DNA of 64,000 nt from Paraburkholderia aspalathi (GCF_900116445.1 NZ_FPBH01000008.1:224437-288436); one strand, 5' to 3'. Positions 9,258-18,715 are shown, counted from the first letter of the stretch. Program-made: numbers and translations. The notes: generated by a model from the letters alone, not told the origin.

Positions 9258-10286
9258 ATGAAATTCGCAACGCGTCGTACCGTACTGAGTTCGCTCGTGT
9301 GTGGAGCGATGCTCGCCAGCCTGTCGCTTGTCGCGCCGCTCGCGCATGCAAGCAAGGACCACCCGGAAATTGGCTTCTGTATCGATGATCTGCGTGTCGA
9401 ACGCTGGTCGCGCGATCGTGACTACTTCGTTGCAGCGGCAGAAAAGCTCGGCGCCAAAGTATCGGTGCAATCCGCCGATGCGAGCGAAGAGCGGCAGATT
9501 TCGCAGATTGAAAACCTGATCTCGCGCGGCGTCGACGTGATCGTGATCGTGCCGTTCAATTCGAAGACGCTCGGCAACGTGGTTGCCGAAGCCAAGAAAG
9601 CCGGCATCAAGGTCGTCTCCTACGACCGCCTGATTCTTGACGCCGACGTGGATGCCTATATCTCGTTCGACAACGAGAAGGTTGGCGAGCTGCAAGCACA
9701 AGGTGTCTTCAACGCGCAGCCGAAGGGCAACTACTTCATGCTCGGCGGCGCGCCGACCGACAACAATGCCAAGATGCTGCGTGAGGGCCAGCTCAAAGTG
9801 TTGAAGCCCGCAATCGACAAGGGCGACATCAAAATCGTCGGTCAGCAATGGGTACCGGAATGGAGCGCGTCGACGGCGCTGCGTATCGTTGAAGATGCGC
9901 TCACGGCGAACAACAACAAGATCGACGCAATCGTCGCTTCGAACGACGGCACCGCAGGCGGCGCGATTCAGGCACTGGCTGCGCAGCACATGGCTGGCAA
10001 GGTGCCGGTGTCGGGACAAGACGCTGATCTGGCCGCTGTGAAGCGCGTAATCGCCGGCACGCAGACGATGACCGTGTACAAACCGCTGAAGCTGATTGCA
10101 GGCGAAGCGGCGAAACTCTCCGTCGCGCTTGCGAAGGGCGAGAAGCCGGCCTTTAATGCACAGTACGACAACGGCAAGAAGAAGGTCGACACGGTGCTTC
10201 TGCAACCCACGTTGCTCACCAAGAGCAATGTTGATGTGGTCGTCAAGGACGGCTTCTACACCCAGGCCCAGCTCGCGAGCCAATGA
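9258..10286 (+). CDS. xylF: D-xylose ABC transporter periplasmic binding protein
   Basis: A 342-residue periplasmic receptor with a signal peptide (MKFATRRTVLSSLVCGAML...AHA) and the ribose/xylose-binding fold. Marks include IGFCIDDLRVERWSRDRDYF, SRGVDVIVIVPFN, KVVSYDRLILDADVDAYISFDNEKVG and the hinge/ligand stretch VSGQDADLAAVKRVIAGTQTMTVYKPLK, all close to XylF. It captures xylose for XylGH. ATG is preceded by AAGGAG. A strong hairpin (10309-10342) in the 88-base gap before xylG probably keeps receptor mRNA in excess over the membrane components. Confidence 0.95.
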   Translation: MKFATRRTVLSSLVCGAMLASLSLVAPLAHASKDHPEIGFCIDDLRVERWSRDRDYFVAAAEKLGAKVSVQSADASEERQISQIENLISRGVDVIVIVPFNSKTLGNVVAEAKKAGIKVVSYDRLILDADVDAYISFDNEKVGELQAQGVFNAQPKGNYFMLGGAPTDNNAKMLREGQLKVLKPAIDKGDIKIVGQQWVPEWSASTALRIVEDALTANNNKIDAIVASNDGTAGGAIQALAAQHMAGKVPVSGQDADLAAVKRVIAGTQTMTVYKPLKLIAGEAAKLSVALAKGEKPAFNAQYDNGKKKVDTVLLQPTLLTKSNVDVVVKDGFYTQAQLASQ

Positions 10287-10308
10287 GCGTAACGTGTGCG
10301 TAGTTCAA

Positions 10309-10342
10309 GCCGGTGTGCCTGGCATGCGTCAGGCACATCGGC
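10309..10342 (+). other. Strong intercistronic hairpin between xylF and xylG
   Basis: A 13-base arm (10309-10321) pairs with 10330-10342 with a single G-T wobble around an 8-base loop. No T-run follows. This place, just after a binding-protein gene in an ABC operon, is where mRNA-stabilising or partly terminating stem-loops are commonly found. Confidence 0.7.
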
Positions 10343-10374
10343 GCGATCACGCGCCCTGCAGCGAGGCATAGCGA

Positions 10375-11943
10375 ATGAGTGAACCATTACTGACGATGCG
10401 CGGCATCGTCAAAGCCTTTTCCGGCGTGAAGGCGCTCGACGGCATCGACCTGACGGTGGCGCCTGGCGAGTGCGTCGGCTTGTGCGGCGAGAACGGCGCG
10501 GGCAAATCGACGCTGATGAAAGTGCTGTCCGGCGTCTATCCCCACGGTACGTGGGACGGCGAAATCATCTGGGAAGGCGAGCCGCTGAAGGCCGCGAGCA
10601 TACGAGACACGGAACGCGCGGGCATCATCATCATCCATCAGGAGTTGATGCTGGTGCCGGAGCTCTCGGTCGCGGAGAACATCTTTCTCGGCAACGAAAT
10701 TACGCTGCCCGGCGGCAGAATGAATTACGCCGCGATGTATCAGCGCGCCGATGAGTTGCTGCGCGAGCTCGGCATCAGCGGAATCAACTCGGCGCAACCG
10801 GTGATGAATTACGGTGGCGGCCACCAGCAGTTGATCGAGATCGCGAAGGCGCTGAACAAGCGCGCGAAACTGTTGATCCTCGATGAACCGTCGTCGTCGC
10901 TGACGGCTACGGAGATACACATCCTGCTGGATATCGTGCGCGATCTGAAGCGGCGCGGGGTTGCATGCGTTTACATCTCGCACAAGCTCGACGAAGTGGC
11001 GGCGGTGTGCGACACAATCAGCGTGATTCGCGACGGCCGCCATGTCGCGACCGAACCCATGCGCGCGCTGACCACTGACCGCATCATCTCCCTGATGGTG
11101 GGCCGCGAAATCAAGAACCTGTTTCCGCGTGAACCGCATCCTATCGGCGACGTAATCTTTGAAGCGCGCCACGTGACCTGTTTTGACGCCAACAATCCGC
11201 GCCGAAAGCGCGTGAGCGATGTGTCGTTTGCGCTGCGGCGTGGCGAGATTCTCGGCGTTGCCGGTTTGGTCGGCGCGGGGCGTACGGAACTGATGCAGGC
11301 GATTTTCGGCGCGTATCCCGGTGTGAGCGAGGCGACGGTGGTGATGGACGGCAAGCCGTTGAAAATTCGTGCCCCTGTCGATGCGATTCGCGCCGGTATC
11401 GGCATGGTGCCGGAAGATCGGAAGCGCCACGGCATCGTGCCGGGTCTGAGTGTCGGCCACAACATTACGCTTGCGGTGTTGCAACGCTTCGCGAAGGGCG
11501 GCCGCATCGATTCCGCCGCCGAACTCGACACGATTCACACGGAGATGAAGCGGCTTTCGGTGCGCGCGGCGCATCCGATGCTCTCGATTGCGAGTCTGTC
11601 GGGCGGCAATCAGCAAAAGGCCGTGTTGACGCGCATGCTGCTGACCGACCCGAAGGTGCTGATTCTCGACGAACCGACTCGAGGTGTCGACGTCGGTGCG
11701 AAGTTCGAAATCTACAAACTGATTTTTCAACTGGCACAGCGCGGCATGTCGATCGTGATGGTGTCGTCCGAATTGCCTGAAGTACTCGGTATCAGCGATC
11801 GCGTGCTGGTTATCGGCGAAGGCGAATTGCGCGGCGATTTCGTCAACGACGGCCTCACGCAAGAGGACATTCTCAGCGCCGCCATCCGTCCTGTGCAGCG
11901 ATCCCTCAACCCGACCGCACCAACTGAAGCGAGTGCCGCATGA
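10375..11943 (+). CDS. xylG: D-xylose ABC transporter ATP-binding protein
   Basis: A 522-residue double ABC ATPase of the sugar-importer class. The first domain has Walker A GENGAGKST, the NYGGGHQQLIEIAKAL signature region and LLILDEPSSSLT. The second has a degenerate Walker A (GLVGAGRTE), the LSGGNQQKAV signature and LILDEPTRGVDVGAK, the usual asymmetry in RbsA/XylG proteins. It powers xylose uptake through XylH. A GAGG motif lies before the ATG. Its last codons overlap xylH by four bases, which indicates coupled translation. Confidence 0.95.
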   Translation: MSEPLLTMRGIVKAFSGVKALDGIDLTVAPGECVGLCGENGAGKSTLMKVLSGVYPHGTWDGEIIWEGEPLKAASIRDTERAGIIIIHQELMLVPELSVAENIFLGNEITLPGGRMNYAAMYQRADELLRELGISGINSAQPVMNYGGGHQQLIEIAKALNKRAKLLILDEPSSSLTATEIHILLDIVRDLKRRGVACVYISHKLDEVAAVCDTISVIRDGRHVATEPMRALTTDRIISLMVGREIKNLFPREPHPIGDVIFEARHVTCFDANNPRRKRVSDVSFALRRGEILGVAGLVGAGRTELMQAIFGAYPGVSEATVVMDGKPLKIRAPVDAIRAGIGMVPEDRKRHGIVPGLSVGHNITLAVLQRFAKGGRIDSAAELDTIHTEMKRLSVRAAHPMLSIASLSGGNQQKAVLTRMLLTDPKVLILDEPTRGVDVGAKFEIYKLIFQLAQRGMSIVMVSSELPEVLGISDRVLVIGEGELRGDFVNDGLTQEDILSAAIRPVQRSLNPTAPTEASAA

Positions 11944-13139
11944 CTCCCGACGTCACTTCCCAACCCGCCGACGGCGCTGCGTCGCGCGGCGCATTCGGTG
12001 GCCCGCAGCGCATTCAGCAACTGTTCGCACGTTACAAGATTCTCGCGTTGCTGATCGCCGTGGCCGTGATCTGGCTTTTCTTCTCCTTTCTGACGCACGG
12101 CGCGTTCGTGACGCCGCGCAATCTGTCGAACCTGCTGCGGCAGATGTCGATTACCGGCATGCTCGCGTGCGGCATGGTGTTCGTGATCATCGCGGGCGAG
12201 ATCGATCTGTCGGTCGGGTCGTTGCTGGGTTTGCTCGGCGGTGTCGCGGCGATTCTCGATGTGAACCGGCATTGGCCGATTGGCGTCACCGTGCCTGTGG
12301 TGATGTTGCTTGGCGTGCTCGTCGGCATGTTCAACGGATGGTGGTCGACGTACCGGCGTGTGCCTTCGTTTATTGTCGGCCTGGGCGGCATGCTTGCATA
12401 TCGCGGCATTCTGCTCGGCGTCACCGGTGGTTCCACGATTGCGCCGGTCTCTGATGGTTTCGTGTTTGTCGGCCAGGGGTATTTGCCGCGTCTTGCGGGC
12501 GATACGCTGGCCGTCGCGCTGTTTGTCGTACTGGCGTTTCTGACTGTGCGACAACGAAGCAACCGCGAGCGTTATAAGTTGCGCGTGGTGCCGATCTGGC
12601 AGGACGTTGCGAAGGTAGTCGGGGCAGGCGTGATTCTGGCCGCCTTTGTCGCCACGCTCGATCGTTATGGCGGCATTCCTGTGCCGGTTTTGCTGCTGCT
12701 CGCGCTGCTTGGAATTTTCACGTGGATCGCAACGCAGACTGTTTTTGGGCGGCGTATTTACGCGGTGGGGTCGAACCTGGAAGCGACGCGGCTCTCCGGC
12801 GTGAATACCAATCGTGTGAAGCTGGCCATCTTTGCGCTGATGGGACTGATGTGTGCGTTCGCGGGGATCGTCAATACGGCGCGCCTCGCGGCGGGCTCGC
12901 CGTCGGCGGGATCGATGGGTGAACTCGACGCGATCGCTGCGTGCTTTATCGGTGGGACGTCGATGCGCGGCGGCTCCGGAACGGTCTACGGTGCGTTGAT
13001 CGGCGCGCTGGTGATGGCGAGTCTGGATAACGGCATGTCGATGCTGGATGTCGACGCGTACTGGCAGATGATCGTGAAGGGCAGCATTCTCGTGCTGGCC
13101 GTGTGGATCGATGTCGTGTCGGGATCGAACCGGCGGTGA
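11940..13139 (+). CDS. xylH: D-xylose ABC transporter permease
   Basis: A 399-residue inner-membrane protein with about ten hydrophobic segments and the BPD_transp_2 signature (AGEIDLSVGSLLGLLGG, AVGSNLEATRLSGVNTNRVK, LDAIAACFIGGTSMRGGSGTVYGALIGALVM). It forms the xylose channel with XylG. The start overlaps the xylG stop (ATGA). It is the last gene of the operon; a long hairpin between it and the convergent aldehyde dehydrogenase gene probably ends both transcripts. Confidence 0.95.
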   Translation: MTPDVTSQPADGAASRGAFGGPQRIQQLFARYKILALLIAVAVIWLFFSFLTHGAFVTPRNLSNLLRQMSITGMLACGMVFVIIAGEIDLSVGSLLGLLGGVAAILDVNRHWPIGVTVPVVMLLGVLVGMFNGWWSTYRRVPSFIVGLGGMLAYRGILLGVTGGSTIAPVSDGFVFVGQGYLPRLAGDTLAVALFVVLAFLTVRQRSNRERYKLRVVPIWQDVAKVVGAGVILAAFVATLDRYGGIPVPVLLLLALLGIFTWIATQTVFGRRIYAVGSNLEATRLSGVNTNRVKLAIFALMGLMCAFAGIVNTARLAAGSPSAGSMGELDAIAACFIGGTSMRGGSGTVYGALIGALVMASLDNGMSMLDVDAYWQMIVKGSILVLAVWIDVVSGSNRR

Positions 13140-13141
13140 AA

Positions 13142-13184
13142 CAGCAGGCGGTGCGTCATGCAAATGACGACGCACCGCCTGCTG
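13142..13184. terminator. Bidirectional terminator-like hairpin between xylH and the aldehyde dehydrogenase gene
   Basis: An arm of 18 bases (13142-13159) pairs with 13164-13184 with one 3-base bulge and a 4-base loop. It fills the space between two convergent genes. There is no long T-run, so it may work with Rho or mainly protect 3' ends. Confidence 0.65.
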
Positions 13185-13198
13185 AGCGATCAAACGCT

Positions 13199-14620
13199 TT
13201 AGTTCACGCCGAGCAACGACTTAGGCTCCATGAAGGCTTCTAACCCGAACGTGCCATATTCCCGCCCAATGCCCGATTGCTTGAAACCGCCGAACGGTGC
13301 TGCCGGTTCGTGTGCCAACGTGTTGATCAATACACGTCCTGCGTCGATGCGAGTGGCGACCGCGCGAGCTCGCGCTGCATCGGCTGAGAGTACGTACGCT
13401 TGCAGCCCGTAGCTTGTGTCATTGGCGATCGCAATCGCTTCCTCAGTATCGCGATACGCAATGATCGACAGCACTGGCCCAAAAATCTCCTCACGGGCAA
13501 TCGTCATGTCGTTGCTGACGCCGCTAAATACGGTCGGACGCACGAACCAGCCGCGCTCCACACCTTCCGGCCGGCCCTCGCCACCGACAATCAATCGCGC
13601 GCCTTCGTCGATGCCGATACCGATATAACGTTGCACGCGCTCCCACTGCTTGCGGCTGACCATCGGGCCGATCTGCGTAGCCGGATCGCGCGGATCGCCG
13701 GCTTGCATGCGAGCGACTTCTAAGCGCATCCGCTCTTCGAATTCCGCAAGGCGACTCTGCGGCACAAGAATCCGCGTACCGGCGATACACGCCTGACCGC
13801 TGTTCATGAAACCTGCCTGGAGCGCCAAGGGCACTGCCTCTGCGAAATCGGCGTCGTCGAGTATGACCACCGGCGATTTACCGCCCAACTCTAACGTGAC
13901 GCGTTTCAATGTCTCCGCGCCGGTGCGCAGAATCGTCTTGCCGACAGCCGTCGATCCGGTGAAGGAAATCTTCGCCACGTCCGGATGCGCGCTGATTTCC
14001 GCCCCCACCGTATCGCCCCGACCCGTGACGATATTGAAGACGCCCGCGGGCAAGCCAGCTTCGTGCAGCGCCTCGGTGATGATGCGTGTCTGGATCGCGC
14101 TCATTTCGCTCGGCTTGATGACGGCCGTGCAGCCCGCTGCAATCGCGGCAGCCAGTTTTCCGCAGATAAAGCCGCCATTGCTGTTCCACGGCGTAATCAG
14201 TCCGGCGACGCCGAGCGGTTGCATGACCACGTCGGCCGTGCCGGCGCGGCGCGTGAAATCATAGGTCTGCAAGACCTTGATGACTTCCGCGAGGACGTCC
14301 GCTGGATATTTCGCCATCCAGCGTGCGCGTGACACCGGCGCACCGTATTCCTCGACGATTGCTTCATACAGCTCGTCTTCTCTCGCCTGAACCGCGGCGT
14401 GCATGCGTTCGAGCAGCGCGATCCGCTCTTCCTTGCTGGTGCGGGAAAACGCCGGGAAGGCGCGTTTGGCGGCCGCGATCGCGCGGCGAGCGTCTTCCGC
14501 GTCGGCCAGACGCACCGTGCCGATCACCGTTTCCTTAGCCGGGTTGTGAAGATCGAACCACTCTTCGCCGTGCGGTGTGACGAACGCGCCGTCGATATAA
14601 ACCTTGTCGATTTGCTGCAT
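13199..14620 (-). CDS. NAD(P)-dependent aldehyde dehydrogenase family protein
   Basis: A 473-residue ALDH-superfamily enzyme oxidising an aldehyde to an acid. It has the cofactor-binding WNSNGG...KPSE, the FTGSTAVGK loop, the general base Glu in LELGGKSPV, the catalytic Cys in NSGQACIAGTR, and FGPVLSII and GGFKQSGIGRE near the end. It is divergent from a LysR gene 100 bases away that probably controls it. The natural substrate cannot be read from the sequence; vanillin-like, succinic-semialdehyde and betaine-aldehyde enzymes share these motifs. Confidence 0.9.
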   Translation of the reverse strand: MQQIDKVYIDGAFVTPHGEEWFDLHNPAKETVIGTVRLADAEDARRAIAAAKRAFPAFSRTSKEERIALLERMHAAVQAREDELYEAIVEEYGAPVSRARWMAKYPADVLAEVIKVLQTYDFTRRAGTADVVMQPLGVAGLITPWNSNGGFICGKLAAAIAAGCTAVIKPSEMSAIQTRIITEALHEAGLPAGVFNIVTGRGDTVGAEISAHPDVAKISFTGSTAVGKTILRTGAETLKRVTLELGGKSPVVILDDADFAEAVPLALQAGFMNSGQACIAGTRILVPQSRLAEFEERMRLEVARMQAGDPRDPATQIGPMVSRKQWERVQRYIGIGIDEGARLIVGGEGRPEGVERGWFVRPTVFSGVSNDMTIAREEIFGPVLSIIAYRDTEEAIAIANDTSYGLQAYVLSADAARARAVATRIDAGRVLINTLAHEPAAPFGGFKQSGIGREYGTFGLEAFMEPKSLLGVN

Positions 14621-14657
14621 GAAAGCTCCTACCCAGGAAGTTGTTGCCTCAAAGATA

Positions 14658-14690
14658 GGCTCAAAGGATTAAGCCGACTAGCCATATAAT
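14658..14690 (+). promoter_or_regulatory. Candidate lysR promoter and operator
   Basis: A perfect TATAAT at 14685-14690 lies 30 bases before the lysR ATG. An inverted repeat GGCT-N10-AGCC (14658-14675), near the T-N11-A pattern of LysR sites, overlaps the place of the -35 box. This fits autorepression plus control of the divergent dehydrogenase gene. The -35 sequence itself is poor. Confidence 0.4.
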
Positions 14691-14720
14691 CAAGGATGAT
14701 TCGTTGAGCAGGATGGGATA

Positions 14721-15608
14721 ATGAAGACGCCCGGTTTGAGCGAACTGGAAGGCGTGCTTGCGGTGGCGCGCCATCGTAGCTTCCGCGCAGCGGCCACGGA
14801 ACTTGGCGTGTCGACATCGGCGCTGAGCCATGCGATTGCGGCGCTGGAGGCGCGCATCGGCGTGCGGCTCTTTAATCGGACCACGCGCAGCGTGTCGTTG
14901 TCCGAGGCGGGCGCGCAATTCGTCGACAGCGTGGCGCCGGCGTTGTCGACCATCCGCGTGGCTATCGAGCAGGCCGGCAGCTTTCGTGACACACCGGCGG
15001 GCACGCTGCGGATCAATACGTCGACGGGCGCGGCGCGCCAGGTGATGCCCTTGCTGCTGGAATACCTGCGGCGTTATCCGGAGATGAAGCTGGATCTCGT
15101 TACCGAGGGGCGCATGATCGACATCGTGGTGGAGGGCTTTGATGCCGGCATTCGGTTGGCTGAGATTGTGCCGCAGGACATGATCGCGGTGCCGTTCAAC
15201 CGGCCACAGCGTTTTGCCGTCGTTGGGAGTCCCGCCTATTTCGCCGAAAATCCGAAGCCGCGCAAGCCAGACGACCTGCGTGCACACCGTTGTATCCGCA
15301 TGCGCATGCCGAGCGGGCGTATTTATCACTGGGAGTTCGAGCGACGCGGCGAGGCAATCAGCGTAGATGTGCAGGGCATGCTGACGCTCGATGAACCGTT
15401 GCTCATCATGGAGGCGGCCCGCGAGGGCTTCGGACTGGCGTATATGACTGAGTGGAACGTGGCGGCGGATCTGGAAGCTGGCACGCTGCAGCGTGTGCTG
15501 GAGGATTGGACGCCGGCGTTTGATGGGCTGTGTCTTTACTATCCCGGGCGACGTCATGTGCCGGCGGGGTTGCGGGCGTTGATTGAGATGATTCGGGAGG
15601 GCGCGTGA
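14721..15608 (+). CDS. LysR family transcriptional regulator
   Basis: A 295-residue LysR regulator: N-terminal winged HTH (FRAAATELGVSTSALSHAIAALEARIGVRLFNRTTRSVSLSEAG) and a C-terminal effector domain (LRINTSTGAARQVMPLLLEYLRRYP, GFDAGIRLAEIVPQDMIAVP, GFGLAYMTEW). It resembles the subgroup that often controls a neighbouring oxidoreductase. It is divergent from the aldehyde dehydrogenase gene, its likely target. ATG at 14721 is preceded by AGGATGGGA. Effector unknown. Confidence 0.92.
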   Translation: MKTPGLSELEGVLAVARHRSFRAAATELGVSTSALSHAIAALEARIGVRLFNRTTRSVSLSEAGAQFVDSVAPALSTIRVAIEQAGSFRDTPAGTLRINTSTGAARQVMPLLLEYLRRYPEMKLDLVTEGRMIDIVVEGFDAGIRLAEIVPQDMIAVPFNRPQRFAVVGSPAYFAENPKPRKPDDLRAHRCIRMRMPSGRIYHWEFERRGEAISVDVQGMLTLDEPLLIMEAAREGFGLAYMTEWNVAADLEAGTLQRVLEDWTPAFDGLCLYYPGRRHVPAGLRALIEMIREGA

Positions 15609-15889
15609 TAGTAAAAATCCGCCACATCTCGCATTTTTCCGCCGTTCAAGCCAGTTGCGTTGCAGCGTGCCACCACGCGATGAATAACATTTAATGAACT
15701 GACACACGGCTTGCATCCACCCTTTCCTCGAAGGGCATCCGCCAGCACGGTGCAGCTCGGCTGAAACCCTTTAGCTTTCAGTCCCCCATCCACTCTTCCG
15801 TCTTACTACTGTTCCAACGAAACAAACTCCCGCGCCAGCCCGCGCTTTCACAGCGTCCCCGCCACCGTGCAAGCTGATCGAGCCATACG

Positions 15890-18160
15890 ATGTTAAAGCG
15901 CAGAACCTTCCTGCTAGGCGGCGCCGGCGCGCTCGGTGTGCTGCTGGTCGGCTGGTCGGTGCTGCCGCCGGGCCAGCGCCTGACCCTCGCCACGCCGTTG
16001 CCGACAGAAGGCAACCAGGTCGCACTCAACGGCTGGGTCAAAATCGCCGCGGACAACACCGTGACGATCGTGGTGTGCAAAGCGGAAATGGGGCAGGGCA
16101 TCCACACGGGCCTTGCGATGCTGCTGGCCGAGGAACTCGACGCCGCCTGGTCGCAGGTCCGCGTGGAGAACTCGCCGATCGACAAGATCTACAACAGCGT
16201 GCAGAACATCGTCGACGATCTGCCGTTTCGCCCGGACGACGACAGCACGGTCAAGCGCGCCACGGTCTGGATGACCCGCAAGCTGGTGCGCGACGCCGGC
16301 ACGATGATGACGGGCGGTTCATCGAGCATGAACGATCTATGGGCGCCGATGCGTGAAGCCGGCGCCTCGGCGCGTGCGATGCTGATCGGTGCGGCGGCCG
16401 CGCAATGGAAGGTGGCACCCGGCGAATGCCGTACGGAAGGCGGCTACGTACTGCATGCAGCAGGTCACAAGGCGAGCTTCGGCGAACTGTCCGCGATGGC
16501 TGCACAGCAACCGCTGCCACGCAAGGTTGCGCTGAAAGATCCTGCTGAGTTCAAACTGATCGGCAAACCGGTGCGGCGTATCGAAGCCGCGTCGAAAATC
16601 AACGGCACAGCGCGCTTCGGCATTGACGCGCTGCCCGATGGTCTTATCTACGCAAGCGTGGTGATGTGCCCCACTTTGGGCGGCACGGTGGCGCATTTCG
16701 ACGCCTCGCCTGCCAGGACCATGCCCGGCTTCATCAAGGCGTTTTCGCTGAAGCCCTACGCGGGTGGCAGCGGCGGCGTCGCGGTCATTGCCGACAACCC
16801 GTTCCGCGCGATGAACGCGGTGAGTGCGATCAACGTGGTGTGGAATGACGGCGCTGCAGCGACGCTGTCGAGCGCAAACGTGGACACCCAACTCGCGCAA
16901 GCACTCGACGACAGCGACGGCCACGCCTACTACCATCGCGGTGACGTCGACGCCGCATTGAGCGGTGCCGCGCGCACGATCAGCGCCGAGTACCACGCAC
17001 CGTATCTCGCACATGGCGCGGTCGAACCAGTGAACTGCACGGTGCAGGTCGCGGACGGCGCGGCCACCGTTTGGGTTTCCACGCAAATGCCGACGCTCGC
17101 GCGGCAGCACGTTGCGAAAGTGCTGGACATCGACATCGACAAGGTCGACGTGCAAACGCAACTGCTCGGCGGCGCTTTCGGGCGCCGTCTCGAACTCGAT
17201 TTCATCGCGCAAGCCGCGGCGATTGCGCGCGAAGGCGGTGGTCGTCCGGTACAAACAATCTGGTCGCGGGCGCAGGATTTCACCCACGATTTCTATCGTC
17301 CGGCGTGCGTGTCGCGACTCAAGGCCGGTCTCGACAAAGACGGCAAGCTGGTCGCGTGGCATGCCACTTCAGCGAGTCAGGCGATCGTGCCGGAATCGCT
17401 CGTGCGTTACTACGGCGTGCCGCGCATTCCCATCGACAAGACCACGTGCGAAGGCGCGTTCGATCAGCCCTACGAATGGCCCGCTGCACGTGTGGCGCAC
17501 AAGATCGTCGAATTACCGATCCCGATTGGATTCTGGCGCTCGGTCGGCCACTCGCATCAAGCGTTTTTCACCGAGGGCTTTACCGACGAACTCGCTGTAG
17601 CCGCTGGTCAGGATCCGATTGCGTTTCGCGCGGCGCTGCTCGCGCAGCATCCGCGCCATCTGGCGGTGTTAAGGCGCGTTGCAGCCTTATCGGACTGGGG
17701 GCATCCATTGAAACATGCCGCCGATGGCACAAAGCGGGCGCGCGGCGTCGCGCTGCATGAAGCGTTCGGCAGCGTCGTCGCGCAGGTGGCAGAGGTATCG
17801 GTCGGTGCGAACAAGCAGATTCGCGTGCATCGGGTGGTCTGCGTGATCGACTGTGGACTGCCGGTGAACCCAAACCTGATTCGTCAGCAGATGGAGGGCG
17901 GCATTGTATTCGGCCTCTCGACTGCGTTGCAGGATGAAATCACTTTCGTCGGCGGTCAGGTGGCGCAGAAGAACTTCGTCGATTTCCCGGTCGTGCGGAT
18001 GAACGACTGTCCGGTGATCGAAGTCGACATCATGCCCAGTCAGATGCATCCCCAGGGCGTCGGCGAACCAGGCGTGCCGCCGGTTGCGCCGGCGGTGGCC
18101 AACGCGGTATTCGCACTGACCGGTCAGCGCTTGCGCGCGTTGCCGTTGAGGGTTGCGTGA
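15890..18160 (+). CDS. iorB: Molybdopterin-binding subunit of an isoquinoline 1-oxidoreductase-type hydroxylase
   Basis: A 756-residue large subunit of the xanthine dehydrogenase superfamily, one-gene IorB type. The N-terminus has a Tat-like signal (KRRTFLLGGAGALGVLLVG), so the enzyme is probably exported folded. Cofactor motifs include GQGIHTGLAMLLAEELD, the SSSMNDLW region, EYHAPYLAHGAVEPVNCT, LLGGAFGRRLE for the Mo-pterin, and VGEPGVPPVAPAVANAVF at the end. It hydroxylates N-heteroaromatics or oxidises aldehydes with water as oxygen donor. The small iron-sulfur subunit follows 25 bases downstream, an order opposite to many iorAB loci. No cytochrome or XdhC-type maturation gene is adjacent. 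Substrate unknown. Confidence 0.88.
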   Translation: MLKRRTFLLGGAGALGVLLVGWSVLPPGQRLTLATPLPTEGNQVALNGWVKIAADNTVTIVVCKAEMGQGIHTGLAMLLAEELDAAWSQVRVENSPIDKIYNSVQNIVDDLPFRPDDDSTVKRATVWMTRKLVRDAGTMMTGGSSSMNDLWAPMREAGASARAMLIGAAAAQWKVAPGECRTEGGYVLHAAGHKASFGELSAMAAQQPLPRKVALKDPAEFKLIGKPVRRIEAASKINGTARFGIDALPDGLIYASVVMCPTLGGTVAHFDASPARTMPGFIKAFSLKPYAGGSGGVAVIADNPFRAMNAVSAINVVWNDGAAATLSSANVDTQLAQALDDSDGHAYYHRGDVDAALSGAARTISAEYHAPYLAHGAVEPVNCTVQVADGAATVWVSTQMPTLARQHVAKVLDIDIDKVDVQTQLLGGAFGRRLELDFIAQAAAIAREGGGRPVQTIWSRAQDFTHDFYRPACVSRLKAGLDKDGKLVAWHATSASQAIVPESLVRYYGVPRIPIDKTTCEGAFDQPYEWPAARVAHKIVELPIPIGFWRSVGHSHQAFFTEGFTDELAVAAGQDPIAFRAALLAQHPRHLAVLRRVAALSDWGHPLKHAADGTKRARGVALHEAFGSVVAQVAEVSVGANKQIRVHRVVCVIDCGLPVNPNLIRQQMEGGIVFGLSTALQDEITFVGGQVAQKNFVDFPVVRMNDCPVIEVDIMPSQMHPQGVGEPGVPPVAPAVANAVFALTGQRLRALPLRVA

Positions 18161-18185
18161 AACGCTTCAGATTGACGGAGAAAAC

Positions 18186-18647
18186 ATGGGATCGTTAAAC
18201 ATCAACGGCCGCGCGGTTGCCGTGCAAGCTGAACCGGACATGCCGCTTCTGTGGGTGCTGCGCTGCGACCTCGGCATGACCGGCACCAAGTTCGGCTGCG
18301 GTGTGGGCATTTGCGGCGCATGCACGATCCACCTGGACGGCAAGGCGGGCCTTGCCTGTCAGACACCGATGTCCAGCTTGCACTCGCAGAAGATCACGAC
18401 GATAGAAGGCGTGCAGGGCGCCGAAGCGCAGGCGTTAAAAGCGGCGTGGATTGATCTCGACGTGGTGCAGTGCGGTTATTGTCAGAGCGCGCAGTTGATG
18501 GCGGCCTGCGCGCTGCTCAAGCAGAAGCCCAATCCCACTGACGCGGACATCGACGCGGCGATGTCCAACATCGTGTGCCGTTGCGGCACGTATCCGAGGG
18601 TAAGGGCTGCGATTCACCAGGCGGCTGCGAAACGGCGGCCCGTTTAA
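18186..18647 (+). CDS. iorA: [2Fe-2S] subunit of the isoquinoline 1-oxidoreductase-type hydroxylase
   Basis: A 153-residue electron-transfer subunit. The plant-ferredoxin-type cluster ligands are in FGCGVGICGACTIHLDGKAGLAC, and the second C-terminal cluster uses CGYCQSAQLM and CRCGTY, as in xanthine-dehydrogenase-type small subunits. It passes electrons from the Mo centre in IorB to an external acceptor not encoded here. ATG at 18186 follows ACGGAG; an earlier in-frame start overlaps iorB and has no site. Confidence 0.93.
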   Translation: MGSLNINGRAVAVQAEPDMPLLWVLRCDLGMTGTKFGCGVGICGACTIHLDGKAGLACQTPMSSLHSQKITTIEGVQGAEAQALKAAWIDLDVVQCGYCQSAQLMAACALLKQKPNPTDADIDAAMSNIVCRCGTYPRVRAAIHQAAAKRRPV

Positions 18648-18699
18648 GGCCGGCATCACCGCAGACAGAGACGCCTGGATGAGCCGATTACGAGCCCGG

Positions 18700-18715
18700 T
18701 GAGCTCATGAGCTCA
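18700..18715. repeat. Perfect 16-bp palindrome
   Basis: TGAGCTCATGAGCTCA reads the same on both strands. It overlaps the stop codon of the possible small peptide gene at 18713-18805 and sits between the convergent iorA and efflux operons. It could be a protein-binding site or part of a 3' end structure. Confidence 0.6.

Noticed and set aside
11727..13193. A 488-codon minus-strand open frame over xylH
   Set aside because: The translation is Arg/Gln/His-rich and lacks any fold signature; xylH on the other strand is clear.
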